NCBI GenBank assembly: GCA_910592205.1
Contig: CAJVPJ010000095.1
Coordinates: 1-45,267 of the forward strand
DNA length: 45,267 bases
Direction of reading: 5' to 3'
Source: Paraglomus occultum
Lineage: Eukaryota > Glomeromycota > Glomeromycetes > Paraglomerales > Paraglomeraceae
Of this stretch, positions 11,586-23,443 are shown piece by piece. The notes beneath the pieces are model-generated. The model saw only the letters and a list, made by a program, of their open reading frames with translations. It did no database searches and was not told the DNA's origin. The position numbers and the translations under genes are program-made. The stretch's first letter is position 1; each line of letters starts with the position of its first letter.

Positions 11586-11990
11586 AATCCGTCCTAATTA
11601 TTCTAGGACACGTCCTAGTATAAAAAAAGTTACTAGGACGAGAAAAAGCCTTATTTCGTCATTTAACTTGTTATGTAAAAAGTAATATTCTGGGAAAAAT
11701 AAAATTTATCAACTCATGATACATTTATACTATACATATGATGTATACATGCTATATACGTATAATATATACTATGTATATCTATAGATAAAAAAAGAGA
11801 GAAAAAAAAGTAAGAAGATCTGAGATTTACTAGGACAACTAGGACACTAGGACGAGTGGTCTAAAACTTCCCTATTTAGCTCAAAACTACTATAAACTTT
11901 TACCTTTTGGTCATAGAAATTGTCTATTTGGCTCGAATTTCATCTTTTGATCCGTCTTAGTAAAAAAAAAACCTAAGACGGCAATTTTTT
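11586..11990. repeat. repeat cluster with CTAGGAC words and two hairpins
   Basis: CTAGGAC and GTCCTAG form an inverted pair at 11603-11618. CTAGGAC recurs at about 11633, 11830, 11839 and 11847. A second hairpin, CCGTCTTAG / CTAAGACGG, lies at 11952-11981 with a poly-A loop. GTCCTAATT opens the block and AAGGACGG closes it (about 11991-11998), so the interval could be an old non-autonomous DNA element, but no target duplication is clear. Confidence 0.45.
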
Positions 11991-12146
11991 TAAGGACGGT
12001 TTTTTTTTTTTTGCAAAGCGACTGCTATTTTACAGTAGGTATTCGAAATATAAATTACTCAGAAGCGGGAACTTCCTCGCTCCGCGAGTCAGTTACGTGC
12101 GTTCTCTTTTGCTGTGGTGTTACGCTAAGAAATTACACAAAATTTG

Positions 12147-12270
12147 TACCCACGATTATAGACGAAGACCATATAAAGAAATTTCTGTGCGCACGATTAT
12201 AGACAAAGACCGAATAAAGAAATTTCTGTACGCAAAGACCAAATAAAGAAATTCTGTGCCCACGATTATA
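12147..12270. repeat. tandem repeat, ~40 bp period, three copies
   Basis: CCCACGATTATAGACGAAGA, then CCATATAAAGAAATTTCTG, recurs from 12192 and, partly deleted, from about 12231. The array ends with another CCCACGATTATAAAATA. Copies differ by small changes, suggesting recent slippage or unequal exchange. Confidence 0.75.
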
Positions 12271-12310
12271 AAATAATCTGTATTAACGAGTCTTCAAAAA
12301 TTTTCTACAG

Positions 12311-12415
12311 CAGGATAATGCTGAGGAATTGTTCAAACACGTCAAAGCTCTTGACAAATACATTAATGTAAAAAAGATGACCGCAATGAAACAGACAACG
12401 ATGGATCCTCTCTAA
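12311..12415 (+). other. orphan exon-like stretch, unrecognised
   Basis: Directly after an acceptor-like TTTTCTACAG, an open frame of 34 codons starts QDNAEELFKHVKALDKYINV after one more Gln and ends in TTMDPL-stop at 12413-12415. Composition is protein-like. It could be the last exon of a lost gene. No upstream exon could be found, and the region before it is repetitive. Confidence 0.25.
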
Positions 12416-12582
12416 ATGCACACCCTCCATAAATACACGCTTTCCTCCATTATGACGATTATCCTACATATGGGAATATACTGTGCGCATCATAATTTGC
12501 AAGATGGACCAATAATAATAACAATCAACTGATTAGACCAAAGCGCGCGCGGTGCTTGAAAAATTCTTTTGTAACTCAAACT

Positions 12583-14976
12583 ATGTCGTTAACGTCAAGA
12601 GTCGTTAACAATCCAGCGGTTGATGATTTGGTTCAATCGTCCTTGGAAAGTGAAAAAGAATGCTTAAGACTTGCATGGATTCCTTGCTCAGATATTACCG
12701 ATATAGCGCCAACTCAAATTGACAACGTCTACTATGCTATTTGCAAGGATGAAGGTGAAGTCAAGGAAACGATAATGCTTTTGCTGCTTGGAAGTGACGA
12801 AATATGTACACCACAATTTGTGCGTGCGTTCGCCAGAATATACGCACTTCCAACACACGAGTATAATAGTAATAGTAACGACAACTTTAAAAGGTACAAA
12901 AGATGGCTCGAAAGTCGCAACGCACTGATAAAGGGATTTACCGAGCATAATAACAACTACTACATGGTGGCTGATAAACGCTTTTACGATTGCTATTCTC
13001 GATATGGATTCTGTACCGCATGCGGAATACTCCGTTGTAGTCCTGTATGGTGCATTTGTGGTCATAAGGAATTATCCGATGGATGGACCAGCAACAATAA
13101 GCGACTCGACGAGTTTATCAAGAAAACTCAATTACAGACAAACTCACCCAATGACGCCTATTTGGAATGGATTCCATACAATTGTGTTGAGGATAGGAGA
13201 TATGAGGTATACTTGTGTGGTCTGCCTACTGATGCATGTATTGGTCCTGGTATGATAATGACCCCGCTTGAAATAAATGATCGAACGGATAATGCATATT
13301 ATGCCGAGGTAAACTATTTACATGTTTATTGAATATTTAAAATAATTGTTGACTTGTACTGTGTATCATTTCCCTCTAGTTATGTGATGTGCATCCAGAT
13401 ATTCTTACCACGGATGTTTGGCTTACTATCGGATTCACATATGATGCAAGCAAACAAAAGTATTGTCTAATACAACCGTCGTATGGGGATGGATTATGTC
13501 TCGTGTGTACAGATCACTTAGAATCTAATATAAAAGTATTCTGTCTTCATTGTAAATCGCCAAGACTACGAGGTTGGACTACTGGCAATAAGTCATTGGA
13601 TTCATTTATTATAGAATCATGGAATAATACAGAGAATAGATATGATGCCTATGTACATTGGATTGAATACTCTCAATTGGCAAATGTACGAGAAATGACA
13701 CCATTACGCCATGGATGCACGCACATGGCAGATTGTTTAAAACTGATAACAAATGAATTGACACATGTGATATTCAAAAAAATAGTTGATGGGCAAACTG
13801 AACAGCCGTTTGATTTTCATCAGGTACAGTAAACTATTTTTATTTTGTGTAAAACAATGCAATAAGTGCGTATCATACAACCAGTGTTGTAATAACTGTA
13901 TATGTGTTGTTTATTCAAATAGCTAACTAAAGAATATCCAGACATATTAACACCGGAGAATATTTGGATACTTGGAATCACCCAGGAACCATCTACTCGG
14001 GAATACTATTTGGTGTTTTACCATGACATACATGCACTATTGAAGTTTATGATTATACAAAATCATATTAATATGGTAAAATACATGCAGTATAGAGACT
14101 TTTATGAACTCAATGAGATTGGATCTAGAGGTTATACAACTGTCTATACTGCCAAATATAAAAATTATTCAGAAGAGAATATGCCACAAACTGTTGCACT
14201 CAAACAGTTTAAGAATTTTGATGAAATGCCAGAATTATTTATTTCTCAGGTAAGTGACTGTTGATGTTATAAATTAAAGTATGCTTAACCTGACTCTGTA
14301 TTCATTTTATTAACAGTTCAGAAATCATGTCAAGTGTGTATATGTATCTCTTCTTGGTCATATTATTTGTGGCGTTACACAAAACCCCTCAACAAAAGAG
14401 TACATGATTGTTATGCAATATGCTAACAATGGTAATCTTTTGTCTTGTTTGGATCAAAATATTAACAAATTGACGTGGAAGAAGAAATTACACCATTTGA
14501 GGTATATTGCATTGTATCTGGTGGATATCCATGGCGCGGGATTAGTGCATTGCAATCTTCATGGCGGAAACGTTGTTGTGCAGAAGAATAGCAATGACAT
14601 TACATATTCCGTCATATACGATTTTGGACTCTCACGATCAGTGAATTCACGCGAGTCAAATCCAAACCTTCGTGGCGTTTGCCCCTTTATTGCACCCGAA
14701 GTCTTTTATACCCGCAAATATACTCAGAAATCAGATGTGTATTCTTTTGGTATCATTATGTATTTAATGGCTACTGGTGAACCGCCTTTTATTGACAGAA
14801 AGATTGATAGTGATTTAATACACGATATTATGGACGGACTACGACCGTCAATGCCTGATTCCGCACCGGAAGAATACAAGAAATGTGCCGAGTCGTGTTG
14901 TGATGCTGATCCTAATAAGCGTCCGGATGCAGGGTCACTTTTTCACAATCTTAACAAACTTGCTAAAGAGCTTTGA
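12583..14976 (+). CDS. zinc-module protein kinase family copy 1, probable pseudokinase, 4 exons, 718 aa
   Basis: Exons 12583-13308, 13380-13823, 13923-14249, 14317-14976. The introns (71, 99, 67 nt) are GT-AG and all phase 0. Residues 144-159 hold Cys in a CX2CX4CX4CXC pattern, then WTSNN...LDEFI and LEWIPY. Residues 282-300 hold CX2CX11CX2C, then WTTGN...LDSFI and VHWIEY, a diverged second copy. The kinase domain is about 449-710: glycine loop IGSRGYTTV (456-464), VALK with Lys484, DFG at 601-603, FIAPE, KSDVYSFG, DADPNKRPD. The catalytic loop is HCN (577-579), so the catalytic Asp is Asn. The glycine loop is altered, and the likely helix-C Glu is Gln499. Copy 2 keeps all three, so this copy is probably catalytically dead or weak. 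The start is the first ATG in a frame conserved with copies 2 and 3. Confidence 0.85.
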
Positions 14977-16020
14977 CAAGGACAATTCTGTTGATAATAC
15001 GTGGAACGCTGCTCATCACGCTGATGTAAAACCCTTACCGCGTCTCGAGGAGAGTAAATACTTTTAACTACTGGGGGTCTGTTTAATGGGAATTGGTTGC
15101 TTCTCAAGTTTAGAGGAAGTAAAGGAATTTAATAACGGTTACAAAGACAACAATTGGGTCTGCTCATGCAAACGAAATCATCTACAATATCAAAGTCGTC
15201 TACTGTTTATTGTAAACCCGTTTATTCAAAGATTGACCCCTCGTCAAACTAAATAAAGCAAACATTATTCATCCATATATAAGATACGTTGATTACCTAA
15301 AGCATGTCTAAGGGCTGCGAAGCAAATGGATCGATAAACTCGAAAGTGAATAACTGACTCCGATCGGCGCTAGGTCGTGAGTAGTAAGTATAGTTTAACT
15401 TTCACTATACTTAACTGACAATAAGCCATTCCCCAAAAAATTGCGCCAATGCGCCACTGCAATCACCAAAAATAACGGGTCGGATAATCTTGAGACACAA
15501 ATCCATTATGAGCGGGTAAGTAATGTTGTTAGAACATTAGTTGTAAAGCCGGAGATTTTTAGTCCATATGATCAATAGTAAAATACGTAATCATACTTGT
15601 ACAATCGTCAATAGATGTCCTGTGAATTATGCATAGTTAATAGTTATATTTGAGGTTTGTCAATTATAAAGTCTTTTTTTCCTTTTCTTTTTTTCTTTTA
15701 AATACAAAATAATAATCATTCGAAAATATTTAACTGCAATCACTGATCAATGTCCATTACAACACCAATTCCCCTCTTGTTCAGCAAATCGTTGCTATTA
15801 AAATTAGATTACATATCAATCCCAACTACACACTCCCCCACCCCCCGAACTCGTTCAGAAGAAATGCCGTGTCATCCCCATTTCCTCCTCTCCAGCTTTT
15901 TTATCTTCTTCGCTGTGAAATTACAAAAAAAAAAAATCAGACCAATGTTTTCAACATGCAATCCCGTCCCCCCCCCCCCTTCCTCCTCCTCCTCCCTTCC
16001 CTCGGTTAAAAACGTGACAC
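14977..16020. other. convergent intergenic region with C-rich tract
   Basis: Lies between the 3' ends of kinase copy 1 (+) and the F-box gene (-). It holds AT-rich sequence, a T-rich tract at about 15667-15698, and a C-rich stretch with a run of about 12 C at 15968-15979 followed by TCCTCC repeats. No gene is seen. Confidence 0.5.
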
Positions 16021-17655
16021 TCACCACAACTTCACTTCTATGCGGACCAAGTCAGGAAACGCGGGATTCCCCGTCACATGTGGTTTCTGCACTATCCTAC
16101 CTATCCTCATTGAATAGTCCTTTATTATCTTGAGACTCTGCTTCACATCATTCAACGTGCAAATCCACGATATGACATCGAGTTTGGCCTCGCAATGCTT
16201 CAACAACCACCGTAACGGTTCTCGTATCGACGTCCATTCGGTATCTATTGACAATTTCCGTATGTGTGACGGTACACTGATCATATTTTTCGCTCGATAA
16301 CTGCTGTAGACAGTTAGAACGTCTTGGGTACTAAGTACATTCAGCGACGATATGCTCAATTCTGTTAATTGAGTGAATCCTCGTAGTGAATGCAACAATA
16401 TTAGTACATCCTCGGCTCTTGTCAATGTCGCGGAAAATCGAGTGACGTTCGTACAATATTTCATCAGTGTTGGGAGCACTGATTCAATGTCCGTTATCCA
16501 TAATCCAAGATTGACTTCTTGTAACGTGCCGGCTGCGCGTGTCAACAAGATCGAAAGCTCCTCAATCGGTGGAGACCCCCACGTGCCTACCCATGAAGTA
16601 TGCGTTCTGTAATCGTATTTGATGCCAATGAAATCCAACCGTTTTAACCGGGGGAAGTGGCAACTGGTAAATGAGAAATACTGTGCGTTCAAGTTGCGGC
16701 GACATGATATTATGCGTAGTGTCTCTATGTTTTGGCATATGGAGTAGTTTCCCAGTAACGCAATGTCGTTCAACCAGCAACGATAGAATTCTATGTATGT
16801 TAAAGAGTGCTGTGAATTTAGTGCGGGAAGGACTGTCTGAAGTTTAGTCACCCAGAATCCATCGATCGTCAGCTTGCGCAGCTTCCGTTGAGATTCAATG
16901 AACGACTGAAGGTAATCTGCGGGCTTGCAAAAACCTTCGATTCGTAAACACTCGACGTTGGTGCTGTGTTTCAGGATCCCAGTACTATACAACTGCTCGA
17001 GCAAAGTTGGCCCGATAACCAGACCGTTTAAACGAGTGACGCATTTAGGTGATGGAGTAAAGCGATAAAGATTAGGATAGAGTTCTTGCAGTTGTGATAA
17101 CTGATACTTGTTTGGCTCCTTCTCGTTGAAGCATAGAAAGTCAAAACGTTCACAACGATCCAAAAACAGTTTGCACAGTTCATCTGCCAGGCTACGATAT
17201 TCTGTCTTTTCGGGATCAGTGTTATTATGCCCACCTTTAGTTTCCGATACGGGATGATGCGCTTCACACCAGTAATAAGCCGCAGTCTGTAGATCAGAAA
17301 GATCGAGTTCTCTTAATAGCTTTGGATAATCAAAGGTGGGAGGACGATTTGTCGGGTTTAATCGTATGCCAAAGGCCGATCTGGTCTTTTCGCTCAGAAA
17401 GGGAAGATACGAATTTACGAGTTTGACGTATCGATATCCGCATAGCAGTCGGCGTCGTTGGGCTGGGACGAGATTAATTGCATGGTCAGAGTCAATCCGG
17501 CCAAGTACATTAAATGGTTGTCTCCAAAGTAAAGACGTTACTTCGGTGCACCAACGTCTGTTGATTAATAAGGCACAATGAAGGGTGGATAAGTCGTAGT
17601 GGTGAATATGTTCGAGAATATTAGCTATACATTCATCGGGAAGGGAAAATGTCAT
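16021..17655 (-). CDS. F-box protein with degenerate leucine-rich repeats, 544 aa
   Basis: A single open frame from ATG at 17655. The N-terminal F-box reads FSLPDECIANILEHI (residues 3-17), then LSTLHCALLINRRWC and SLLWRQPF, the usual Skp1-binding layout, so it is expected to act as a substrate receptor of an SCF ubiquitin ligase. The remainder alternates short beta/alpha segments such as VECLRIEGF, LRKLTIDGF, IETLRIISC, LKRLDFIGI, LQEVNLGLW and LTELSISSL, which is a degenerate LRR solenoid. Large expanded F-box/LRR families of this shape are typical of Glomeromycotina. The stop TGA overlaps a donor-like GTGAGT, so a 3' intron with further coding cannot be excluded, but no matching exon was seen. 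The substrate is unknown. Confidence 0.85.
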   Translation of the reverse strand: MTFSLPDECIANILEHIHHYDLSTLHCALLINRRWCTEVTSLLWRQPFNVLGRIDSDHAINLVPAQRRRLLCGYRYVKLVNSYLPFLSEKTRSAFGIRLNPTNRPPTFDYPKLLRELDLSDLQTAAYYWCEAHHPVSETKGGHNNTDPEKTEYRSLADELCKLFLDRCERFDFLCFNEKEPNKYQLSQLQELYPNLYRFTPSPKCVTRLNGLVIGPTLLEQLYSTGILKHSTNVECLRIEGFCKPADYLQSFIESQRKLRKLTIDGFWVTKLQTVLPALNSQHSLTYIEFYRCWLNDIALLGNYSICQNIETLRIISCRRNLNAQYFSFTSCHFPRLKRLDFIGIKYDYRTHTSWVGTWGSPPIEELSILLTRAAGTLQEVNLGLWITDIESVLPTLMKYCTNVTRFSATLTRAEDVLILLHSLRGFTQLTELSISSLNVLSTQDVLTVYSSYRAKNMISVPSHIRKLSIDTEWTSIREPLRWLLKHCEAKLDVISWICTLNDVKQSLKIIKDYSMRIGRIVQKPHVTGNPAFPDLVRIEVKLW

Positions 17656-20600
17656 AGTAGTAATGTTCGATAATTAGTCATTCGGTATGTTTGCAACCCA
17701 ATTTTATAGTCCAATAAGCTATATGTAGTGTTAATCATTTTAGGACCAATCAGAGCGTAGTGGTAATAAAACGGAATTTACGAGGATTTTGTCCGTGTAG
17801 CCTTCGGATCGTTCTGTGTACATTCGATCATCAATGTTTGTCGGAAATTAGTCACCAATGGCTTTTAATGGAATAAAATAACCAATAGAAAAGCACACTA
17901 TTGTAAATTATAAAGGTTATAGTCATGTGATATAATCATTTCGCCCTTGATGTTTGGACTTGTAAAATGGGTATTTCCGTAAAGGACAAAAAGTCTGATC
18001 TTTTTTTTTTTTTGAGCCAATCTTTTCAAGTTTTGGTGAGCGAACGGGTAAGTGAGAGCGTGATTCTGGAAGAGAAAAAAGGGAAGAATGTGCTTATCCG
18101 ATGTACCTATCGTGAGAGTGTACGAAAGTATTTATCATAATATAAATTAGTGCGTGCGATCTACAATACCCGATTCATTAGTATGATCCCATGACTTGCG
18201 TGCCTCATTTATTGCAATTAATTTTACGTTTTAGATTCTAACAATCGGACATACTTGGTTAACAAAATAGTGGAGGGCGGAGTGACTCTGTTGGTGTAAC
18301 TTTCGAATATACACTTCGCCATGATTCGTTCCGTTATCGGTGCCCTAACCAGTTGCTGCAATTGGTTTACAAGACTTTACACCCATTTTATATAAAAATG
18401 GTGGGAATAGTGTGGGGGGGGTTAGTATTAATATTAAGTGGGAAGGGTTAATTATTAATAAATCAACCTTAAAAGTGACGAGTTTGATTAGATTGTCTAT
18501 GGATGGATAAAAGTTGAACTTGATAAATATTTGACCTACATATAATAAATATTTGTGCACAAACTGTACAATTAATTTGTCTTGTATAATTAGAGAAGGG
18601 GAAAGGGTCTCTGATTGCCACATGAGTGTATGCTCTGTCGTGAATAGAAAACTGATATTATTGTATGCAGGCGTGATCAGTTACAACAATCGTGGGAATC
18701 GATTACCATTAAGAGTTAGAGCATAATAACTACAAAAGCAAGAGTTATACCGTCTTTGGTTGCTGGGGTGTTATACAATAAAGAATTGGTCGAAATGTGG
18801 TCCTCTCAAAAGATGTCACGCATATATATGCATGCGTCACTCACCGTATAGATCGGTAATATTTGCTACCCTCTGTTTCACTGCAGAAAGGGTCTCTGGA
18901 ATGTTGTGGGGAAACGAGAGATACCAACCGTTTAACACATAATAACCGGTGATACTAAGTTTCTTACCATTATATATGTAATCCATATGACATCATTTTG
19001 ACAAAAGTTGCCCAAAATAAAGTCTTTCCAATGATCTACTCGTTGGCGTTTCACAAAATTCCCCATTGTTAATGGACTTCCCACACATCTTCTTTCGATG
19101 CGCCAAGCAACGCGTAAATTGGGACAAAGTAATAATTTATGCATACGTATTTACTCGCAGTTATTAATGCTATAAAACAAACACTTAAATAGAAATCTGC
19201 TGTTTATTCGAAACACCAAACGGTTTAACCTTTCGGACCGAGCAAATGTTTCGGTCCTTGCTACGTACGTATATGCAAACTAGTTATTGCTAGCAGTTGT
19301 CTGTTATACTCTTGGTCCTACAAAATACAATCGTGGGCATGAATAAACTCTCGTTAGTAAGGCCAATTAGAACCAGTTCTACTCAAAAAATCACACCTCT
19401 CTTTTGATTGGATGCTTTATGAACAATCGGCTTCCCAACAATGAATACAAATTTGGTAATTAAGGGGCGCAAAATGGCTAATACTAAAGTTTAACTCCAA
19501 TACCGCGTCTAATAAAAAATAGCAGGGTTAATACACGCAGACAGCCTCATGCAATCCAATATAATACAGATAATGTTATATACGAACCAAAGAATGTCAA
19601 AGCATTGCTATTTTGACTCGTCAACTGCAAACTTTATTTCACCATATCAAGTTTGATATAACTTAGCCATTAGCCTGGACGCATTACTTTAGTTGTGTTT
19701 TTTTTTTCTCAACTCTTTCAAGACTTTTAAACTTAGCTCTTTGTTATTTTTAATGTTTGTATTACTACGTTACTACATTCGATCATAATAAGTATATTCT
19801 CTCTCTTTGGCAATTAAATTTACTAAACAACATGAAAGTTGTGTACATCGCTCTTGGAAGAAATGTTATTTAAAATACATAAATACAAGTTTTTTCAAAT
19901 TTGCCATAATAATATGACAGTAAATTTGATGTTATATTGGTATAACCATTTTTTAAAGAGTTCTTCTCGATAAATGTAAAATTCTACTCATTATTGTTGA
20001 AACTACTATTCGTTATCTTTGTCAGTGTATGGTTATAACTTGGATTTCAAATAAGTGTCTCGTTGTTGATGTCACCAGCGCTCGCGCTGTAGGCTTATTC
20101 ATAATGATTAGCCACAGCAATATTTAAACCGAGACTTATTTCCGACCCGATACATTAAAACAAAAAACATAACGTATTTCTGCACATAAAGCTAACACAT
20201 TAAACGCAGCTTACTGCTGAAAGTAATTGGTGAATATTCGAACGACTGGACAACTAGCTTTGGTTAAATTTTAAATTAATCAATAAAACAACAATTCTCC
20301 AACATGTTGATATTGTCAGGCTCTTGATTCGATATTATTGGTACAGAATCTGACCAAGGACATTACACGGTCGAATAGCCAGTCATATTACAGTATTATC
20401 ATCGTACAAGACAAGCTAACGTCTTCGATCTTAGATGCGTATCGATCTTAGATGCGTAAGCATTCTGACTAATCAATAAAAAGTACGCAATATTAATAGT
20501 TTATATTTCAAGAAAATAACAAAAACGTAAACTTGCCAACTTATTTTCTCGGCTACTCAATATGATTGATGTTTATGGAATAAATTAAATATGTTATAAG

Positions 20601-21962
20601 TCAAGAATATTTAAGCAATTGGTATACTTTAAAAACAACGAGCAAAAAACAGTAGATAAAATAATTTTACTGGCAAATTACACAGAAAACCTAAAGTGAT
20701 TTGTAACTTGATAATATACAACCTCTCGAGGGTTAAGATTTTCTTGATCACGACAAGAATAAATTGATAAAATTGTCAACTCATCCAAATAATACTACGC
20801 GCTCACTATTATATCTCGACCAATTTGACTAATTCGATACTGTAATAAGCTATCAAAAGTATTGATATTTTTCCAAATTTTGACTACGTATCAAGACATG
20901 TTGCAATTAACAAGTAAATTTGTCGTATGCTGCTGCGCAAATAGCAAATAAATTTTTATTTAAAAAAGCACTCGAAGCATTACATTCTACACATACGTCC
21001 GGAAAAAGTTACTTTACGTTTGCACTTTGCACCCAAATTCTACGTTACCGTAAAATGTTTCATATTACTATTTCAAAAGTACAGCGCCAGAACTGGAGTA
21101 TTGTAAGTAAACTGTAGAAATTAACTGCTAATAGCTTATCCGTTTTTAATTCATTTATTTTTAGGCAAGTAAGCTTCGAAATTTATGCCGTTTCTGGACT
21201 GGATAATGAATCTGAATGTCTATTCGTATCGCTGAGCCCAATTCTTTAACAAAACACGCAAAGCCTCGCACGGCATATCGGCACTTGTGTCGTAATAATA
21301 GTTTGCCATTTTCATATGCCAATGATCAGAATTGTCTCGTCAGGGCGAAAACAAAACTGAAATTTTTCAAAGTATTTTCAACATTTTGCTGATTGGAAAG
21401 AGAAAGTTTAGGAAGCAATTTGTAATGTTGACAACAAATCGCTATCAACTAATAACATTTATCTTTTGAAAATGTATGACACTGTGTTAGAAATTTGTGG
21501 GTCTATATGGATAAACTGATATCAGAGAATCAATTTATCATTTCTTACGGTATCCAAATTTACAAGGAGATCCTTTATTTGCACGCGGAAACTAACTGTT
21601 CAAGCAGTCTCGGTTCTTCCGACCACCAATACAATCGCATAAAACAACGTGCGTGGCTTTTGTCAAATAACTCAGCGACCCCGGTGGAGATAAATGACGG
21701 TTTATTGTAAAGTTGACAGTCCGTTTGATGATTTGAAGAATTAGGTAATGAAACTACGTCACTTTGATGAAAGAAAACAATGTCGTGAGAATAATTGTCG
21801 GAATAGATAATAACGGTACATATGGAAATTATTCCCCAAATTGGGCCAATTAGAGAAAGCAATCCACGCAACACCAAGGATCTGCACCTGACACATTTTT
21901 GCTTGTTCCATAGATCTTGGTAATAGTTATTGATTTCCCTTATTGACACTTACAACAAGATA
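17656..21962. other. 4.3 kb gene-poor region
   Basis: Promoter of the F-box gene, then AT-rich sequence. It contains a small open frame listed separately (17967-18140), a duplicated 16-base word CGATCTTAGATGCGTA (20425-20457), and short hairpins GGACCGA...TCGGTCC (about 19227-19249) and CAGCG-CTCG-CGCTG (about 20078-20091). No tRNA, transposase or conserved gene was recognised. Confidence 0.45.
17967..18140 (+). CDS. hypothetical small ORF or first exon, 57 aa
   Basis: ATG at 17967 opens MGISVKDKKSDLFFFLSQSF and runs to TAA at 18138-18140. A strong donor-like GGTAAGTGAG sits in the middle of the frame (about 18047), so it could equally be the first exon of a spliced gene. No family was recognised. 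A poly-T run of 13 lies within the frame. Coding status is doubtful. Confidence 0.2.
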   Translation: MGISVKDKKSDLFFFLSQSFQVLVSERVSESVILEEKKGKNVLIRCTYRESVRKYLS

Positions 21963-22694
21963 ATGTTATCTCTTTGTGCCTCACTAAAACGATCCTTATC
22001 ACAGATAATTCCGGCCCAATTTTTACTTCCAAGCTCGTTCACCGCTAAATCTTCCTTCACTAATCCTCTCCTCAAATCCACCTTTTTATCTCCCTGCATC
22101 AAATATCCATTATCAAGCTCTCCTCTTATTGTCAACAACTTCAAATTCGCAAATTATGCAACATTAAATCAAGTGATACGTAAATGTCGAAAGACCAAGC
22201 GCAAACCAGCAAGATCGCCTGCAATGGAAGGCAATTGTCAGAAAAAAGGAGTGTGTAACAAAGTATACACAACAAAACCAAAGAAACCTAATTCTGCTGT
22301 GAGGAAAGTAGCGAGAGTCAAACTATCTACTGGGAAAGTTATTATTGCATATATTCCAGGCGAGGGACATAATCTGGTATGTGATTAAACGTATGTAAAC
22401 TCTAATCGTGCTTGCGCGCTGATTTTATCTCGTTTCGAATCGAATAATTTATTAGAGTGAACATTCCGTCGTGTTGGTGCGTGGAGGTAAGGAATCAATG
22501 CATGTTGTGCCGACTTGAAATATCGAAACTTATACTAAAAATTCCTATATCGTCACCCTGCAGGTCGTGTAAAAGATCTTCCGGGTGTCAGATATCATCT
22601 GGTCAGAGGATCCATGGACTTTCAAGGTGTACCCAACAGAATGACTTCGAGATCGAAGTACGGAACAAAGAAACCCAAAAGCTCTAGCAAATAA
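21963..22694 (+). CDS. MRPS12: mitochondrial small ribosomal subunit protein uS12m, 3 exons, 191 aa
   Basis: Forms the decoding centre of the mitochondrial ribosome. Exons 21963-22376, 22456-22486 (31 nt), 22564-22694; introns of 79 and 77 nt are GT-AG and the total (576 nt) closes in frame. The first ~64 residues are Ser/Lys/Arg-rich with few acids, a mitochondrial presequence. The mature part starts near [18 protein letters not shown] and contains the universal uS12 signatures [48 protein letters not shown] and the basic tail [11 protein letters not shown]. It has Ser where most homologues have Gln after GEGHNL, exactly at the exon 1/2 junction. A cytosolic uS12 is excluded by the bacterial-type motifs. 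Confidence 0.93.
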
Positions 22695-23443
22695 TCACGT
22701 ATACTTGTATGCCTGTTGCGAGAGTAATCGTCTATCGTAATAATGTTCATATGTGGCACTGCTATATGCAGTTGTGAGAATAAGGCCCGCAAAGGTCTTG
22801 TTATTAGTATTATCCGGTTGTAGCAGGTCGAAAGAACCGAACAAATTAGTCGTTTTATGGAAGAGGCACATAAGAAGTTTGTCACAAGCGGAGCGAGAGC
22901 AGTAAAATGGGGAGTTTCATGAGTAATGCAAGTAGAATGTTGTCGATTTAGTATTGTTGATTCTGAAGCTACGCATGTAAAACGTTCGATGAGTACGGAC
23001 GCTATTAGTAAAGACTCTATGAACGGATTTGGATGTCCTGCCTGAACCGTAATTAGACGGAATAATATATTTTTGTTACTTTAATGTATACCTCTGTACG
23101 CACTGTACTTGACCGGTTAAGTTATAAACACAATGGCTAAGAAACTGGATTATCATAAATACATGCGGAATTCCCATTCTTCTCTAATAATGCTTTCCCA
23201 CCTTCCCCATACTCTTACCGTAATATATAATATATTAGTCGGAATGATCGAATATCCTTGAAGAAGGGCGCTCGCTGTCATCGTGCACAGACGCCCTGTG
23301 TCTTATTAAATATCACACAAGACGAGTATGGTTGTGTTAGTGGACAAAATTGCGCTGGCAAGATATATTATTGTCTAAATCTTGTATTGAACTTGATATT
23401 TCGCTCAAGATTATGCAAAGTTGTAACAAATTTCATTTATCCA
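22695..23443. other. intergenic region, no gene seen
   Basis: AT-rich sequence between uS12m and the Sel1-repeat relic. Short open frames here lack start context or conserved motifs. Confidence 0.4.

Noticed and set aside
15750-16133. 127-codon plus-strand open frame
   Set aside because: Driven by a C/T-rich low-complexity tract and antisense to the F-box C-terminus.
18932-19144. Possible LINE reverse-transcriptase zinc-finger remnant (HIFFRCAKQRVNWDKV on the plus strand)
   Set aside because: Only one short C-terminal-like word fits; no upstream CxxC or polymerase motif in any frame.
21575-21949. 124-codon minus-strand open frame just upstream of uS12m
   Set aside because: There is no ATG near its 5' end (it opens at GTG), no recognisable domain, and it sits in the uS12m promoter.
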